Source: an uncultured Gammaproteobacteria bacterium
GTDB taxonomy: Bacteria; Pseudomonadota; Gammaproteobacteria; HK1
DNA length: 64,000 nucleotides
Assembly: GCA_958295465.1 (NCBI GenBank)
Contig: OY282353.1
Location: 1,488,001-1,552,000, forward strand
Reading direction: 5' to 3'
Shown here: in pieces, positions 61,720 through 64,000 of the stretch
Position numbering within the stretch: the stretch's first letter is position 1
Layout: the number at the start of each line of letters is the position of its first letter
Made by a program: the position numbers and the translations under genes
Notes under the pieces: generated by a model
The model's input: the letters and a program-made list of their open reading frames with translations, nothing else
The model's database searches: none
Told to the model about the DNA's origin: nothing

Positions 61720-62235
61720 CTACCCGCCGAGCGGGAAGAGGCTGCCCAGGATCTCGAGGGAGATCCAGAAGAACGCGATCGATACGAGGAGGCCGAGATA
61801 GAACGGCGCCGACAATGCATGGCGGAGAATATGGGCCGAGACCGTGAGGCTCCAGCCGAGCACCAGGAGCAGAACCAGCCCCATCGTCTGCGAGGTCGCG
61901 TCCGCCACGTGTGCGTCGTGGAACCAGAGGCTGAGCGGCCAGGCCATGAACCCGATGACGCTGCCGGCGCCGGCCAGCGCGGTCAGGGTCTGGACGGCGC
62001 GCTCGGGCAGCTTCTGCAGCATCAGCAGCGCGATGGTGAACCCGGACAGCAGTGCAGTGTCGATGACCCCGACGGCCAGCGCCTGTCCGAACCGGAGGTC
62101 CACGGCGGCGACGGTTACGCCCATGACGGCATGGGCAAGCAGCGCGAGCGCGAGCAGCATCGAGGACGAGGGCAGATCCTGCGGCTTCATCCTCAGCAGG
62201 CAGATCTGGACGAAAGGATGAATCAGGGCGCCCAT
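61720..62235 (-). CDS. Hypothetical multi-pass membrane protein upstream of mpl
   Basis: 171 residues, about five membrane helices (LLALALLAHAVMGVTVAAVD, GVIDTALLSGFTIALLML, LTALAGAGSVIGFMAWPLSL, TMGLVLLLVLGWSLTVSAHI, PFYLGLLVSIAFFWISLEIL). Family not recognised; layout resembles small YIP1-like or DUF membrane proteins often found beside mpl. Its stop is 9 bp from the mpl ATG, so the two are expressed together and a link to cell-envelope work is possible. Confidence 0.7.
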   Translation of the reverse strand: MGALIHPFVQICLLRMKPQDLPSSSMLLALALLAHAVMGVTVAAVDLRFGQALAVGVIDTALLSGFTIALLMLQKLPERAVQTLTALAGAGSVIGFMAWPLSLWFHDAHVADATSQTMGLVLLLVLGWSLTVSAHILRHALSAPFYLGLLVSIAFFWISLEILGSLFPLGG

Positions 62236-62536
62236 GCCGGTTCTCGGCCGGATGCCTGCATTCGCCCCGCGGTCCTCGACGGTGCGGGACCGGGGATGGG
62301 ACAGGGACGGTGTCGATCACGCCGCGGGGTGGCGTCCATGGCGTGCTCCGTGCAGTGGATTCCGTGCGAGGCCGGCCCGGCTTCCGGGGATGCGTGTACG
62401 CGGCCGGCAGCGCGGTCCCGCATCATGGCGTGATCGCCCATTCGCGCTCGCCCTCCTGCCGCCACCGTCTCCGGGCTTTCATGCACGTCGGGCGGCGACC
62501 GTTCGGCGGGTGCGCGACCGGACGACTCCCTTTCGT
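62236..62536. other. Intergenic stretch, nothing recognised
   Basis: About 300 bp between hslR and the membrane-protein gene, both on the minus strand. It should hold the promoter of the mpl transcript; no clear box seen. Confidence 0.4.
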
Positions 62537-62983
62537 TCAGCAATGCGGCGAAGCCCGGTCTTCGCATGGCGGATCGTCCGGGGACCCGATCCGGCGCTCC
62601 CGCCAGCGCACGAGCGCGCGTCGCTCGCGTTTGGTCGGCCGTCCCTGCGCCCGGGCCCGGCGTATCGCCGCCTGCTCGCGCCGCGCCCGTTCACCGGTGC
62701 GCCGGTCGACGCTCTCGGAGGTCTCCACGTACAGGGTCTGCGCCTCCGGCGCAGGACGGCGTTCGTCGCGCAGCCCCCTGACGATCACGTCCCACGCCTG
62801 CGGGCCGCGCCGGACGTGAACACGCTCTCCGCGCCGCAGTCGGCGGGATGCCTTGACCCGCCGGTCCGCGATCTGAACCAGGCCGCCCGACACCGCCTGC
62901 GCGGCGAGCGAGCGGGTCTTGAAGAAACGCGCCGCCCAGAGCCACTTGTCGATGCGCAGCGACTCCAGCGCTACGTCGTCCAT
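62537..62983 (-). CDS. hslR: Ribosome-associated heat shock protein Hsp15 (S4 domain)
   Basis: 148 residues from 62983. Binds stalled 50S subunits carrying nascent peptide. S4 motif: LRIDKWLWAARFFKTRSLAA, QAVSGGLVQIADRRVKASRR, then RRGPQAWDVIVRGL and PAPEAQTLYVETSESVDRRT, matching Hsp15. The C-terminus is Arg-rich as usual, with an extra acidic/Cys tail. An alternative ATG at 63028 overlaps the radical SAM stop as ATGA and would add 15 low-complexity residues; it would couple translation to that gene. I favour 62983 because the conserved domain begins eight residues later. Confidence 0.87.
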   Translation of the reverse strand: MDDVALESLRIDKWLWAARFFKTRSLAAQAVSGGLVQIADRRVKASRRLRRGERVHVRRGPQAWDVIVRGLRDERRPAPEAQTLYVETSESVDRRTGERARREQAAIRRARAQGRPTKRERRALVRWRERRIGSPDDPPCEDRASPHC

Positions 62984-63024
62984 CGCACCGTTTCCCCCCC
63001 GCGCGAACGGACGGGGCGCGGCCA

Positions 63025-64000
63025 TCATACTGCGGCAAGCTGGCTGGCGGTGGGCTCGGCGCAGCAGTACCAGGGCTCGGAGTGCATCGGGACCGGGGCG
63101 CCGAGGTCGTCCGGAAGGGCCGGCGGCTGCTCACCCAGCGCTTCGTGGACGCAGGTCCAGATCCCCTCGAACGTCGTCCGGCGCGGCTCCGCGGAATCGG
63201 CGGCGGCCTCCGCCAGTGCCTGGACGCGGGCCTGCAAGGCGTCCACGGCAGGGTCCGGGTGCCGCCACGGCCAGCCGAGAAGGTCGTCGTCGAATGGATC
63301 CACGAGGTCCGCGAATCCTTCGATCTCGAACAGGTGGGAGCCGGCCGGCACCAGCAGCCGGATCGAGAGCTGGACCGCGGGCACACTCTCGACGAGGCGT
63401 AGCGCGATCAGCCGATCGAGCAGCGCACGGTATCCCGCCAAGGTGGTCCACGGGGTGAAGGGCACGAACGTCGGCGTGAGGTGGAGGCCGGCCGCGCGGG
63501 CGATGGCCACCGCCCGCTCGAAATCCCGCGCCGTATGCCCCTTCGCGAGCCGGGCGAGGATCTCGTCGTCGATCGATTCGACGGCGGAGATGAGGAACAG
63601 GCAGCCGGTTCCGGACAGGGTCTCGACGTGCCCGGGGTAGCGCACGATGTGCTCGATCTTGACCGTCGCGTCGTAGGTGAGCCCGGGAAAGGCGTCGTGC
63701 AGGGCGCGGGCCACGCGAAGCGCATGGGTCGGGCCGTTGAGGAAGTCCGGATCGCCGAAGGAGATGTGCCGCGCGCCCATCTCGACCTGCTGTGCGACGT
63801 CGGCGAGGACCACGTCCACCGGGACGATGCGGAACCGCCCTTCGTACACCGGCACCACCGGGCAGTGCCGGCACAGGTGCTTGCACCCGCGGGAAGCCTC
63901 GGTGAATCCCAGCGCGCGGGACGTGCCGTCGGGCATCAGCAGGCCCGCGTAACGATCGAGGGGAGGCAGGACGCCGCTGCGCAGCGGGGTGCGGAACGCG
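63025..64000 (-). CDS. CUAEP/CCAEP-tail radical SAM protein (5' end outside window)
   Basis: The frame is open to the window edge; visible part ~325 residues starting FRTPLRSGVLPPLDRYAGLL. The radical SAM cluster motif is RGCKHLCRHCPVVP (Cx3Cx2C). SFGDPDFLNGPTHALRVARA, TVKIEHIVRY and LISAVESIDDEILARLAKGH are barrel segments. The C-terminus ends EPWYCCAEPTASQLAAV: the CCAEP tail that names a small family in which some members use selenocysteine at the first Cys. Reaction and substrate are unknown. It is upstream of hslR on the same strand. Confidence 0.83.
   Translation of the reverse strand, partial: AFRTPLRSGVLPPLDRYAGLLMPDGTSRALGFTEASRGCKHLCRHCPVVPVYEGRFRIVPVDVVLADVAQQVEMGARHISFGDPDFLNGPTHALRVARALHDAFPGLTYDATVKIEHIVRYPGHVETLSGTGCLFLISAVESIDDEILARLAKGHTARDFERAVAIARAAGLHLTPTFVPFTPWTTLAGYRALLDRLIALRLVESVPAVQLSIRLLVPAGSHLFEIEGFADLVDPFDDDLLGWPWRHPDPAVDALQARVQALAEAAADSAEPRRTTFEGIWTCVHEALGEQPPALPDDLGAPVPMHSEPWYCCAEPTASQLAAV

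Overview
The window is visibly G+C-rich and reads as chromosome of a gammaproteobacterium. The marker set supports this: mpl, hslR, yheU, zapE, yqgE/algH, recJ, pdxH, hom, ilvE and a Spy/two-component cassette. An ectoine hydrolase (DoeA) and many CoA-thioester enzymes suggest a marine or saline heterotroph; that lifestyle is an inference. Both ends are cut: the window opens inside cas9 and closes inside a radical SAM gene.

Region 1 (1-8,460) is a type II-C CRISPR-Cas locus in poor condition. It holds the 3' half of cas9, a cas1 gene split in two, an intact cas2, a DUF222/HNH endonuclease gene, and an array of 7 repeats and 6 spacers. Between the cas1 halves lie about 3.8 kb of foreign material: two truncated copies of one transposase (a 530-bp direct repeat), a livF 3' end fused in frame to the first copy, a cytochrome b gene, a cytochrome c' gene and a piece of a small coiled-coil gene. 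A terminator hairpin shows that the array is read on the minus strand, toward the HNH gene.

Region 2 (8,770-24,500) holds a Spy-type protein with its two-component system, a ParDE pair with a broken toxin, DoeA, a retropepsin-like protease, a deleted DUF4143 ATPase, yheU, gamma-glutamyltransferase, a NUDIX hydrolase, an exported YqgE/AlgH protein, ZapE, an EF-G paralogue and an HMG-CoA-lyase-type enzyme.

Region 3 (24,700-30,750) is a defence-type island. It has two tiny overlapping genes, a ParB-like protein with a frameshifted partner, a NotI-type restriction endonuclease frameshifted in its cysteine cluster, a D12-class adenine methylase, and a methyltransferase fused to an HNH nuclease. 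The last three are co-oriented on the minus strand.

Region 4 (30,750-50,950) is mainly CoA-thioester and organic-acid metabolism: MmgE/PrpD, MaoC, acyl-CoA dehydrogenase, two CaiB/BaiF CoA-transferases, enoyl-CoA hydratase, a TcuA-like flavoprotein and an enolase-superfamily enzyme, with IlvE, a MATE exporter and homoserine dehydrogenase. A frameshifted type IIG-like restriction-methylation gene interrupts it, as does a stretch of gene debris near 47 kb.

Region 5 (50,960-64,000) has a lower-G+C two-gene module with a HicA-like partner, an RpfE/phosphoglycerate-mutase-like protein swollen by repeat DNA, an M24 peptidase pseudogene, then housekeeping genes (DUF2165, recJ, an SDR, pdxH, a LON-domain protein, mpl, hslR) and a CCAEP-tail radical SAM gene.

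The most striking pattern is that defence and toxin-antitoxin genes repeatedly carry lesions (cas1, parE, the DUF4143 ATPase, the ParB partner, the NotI-like enzyme, the IIG-like enzyme), while long housekeeping ORFs in the same sequence are clean. That argues against random sequencing error and for decay of a once large defence arsenal.
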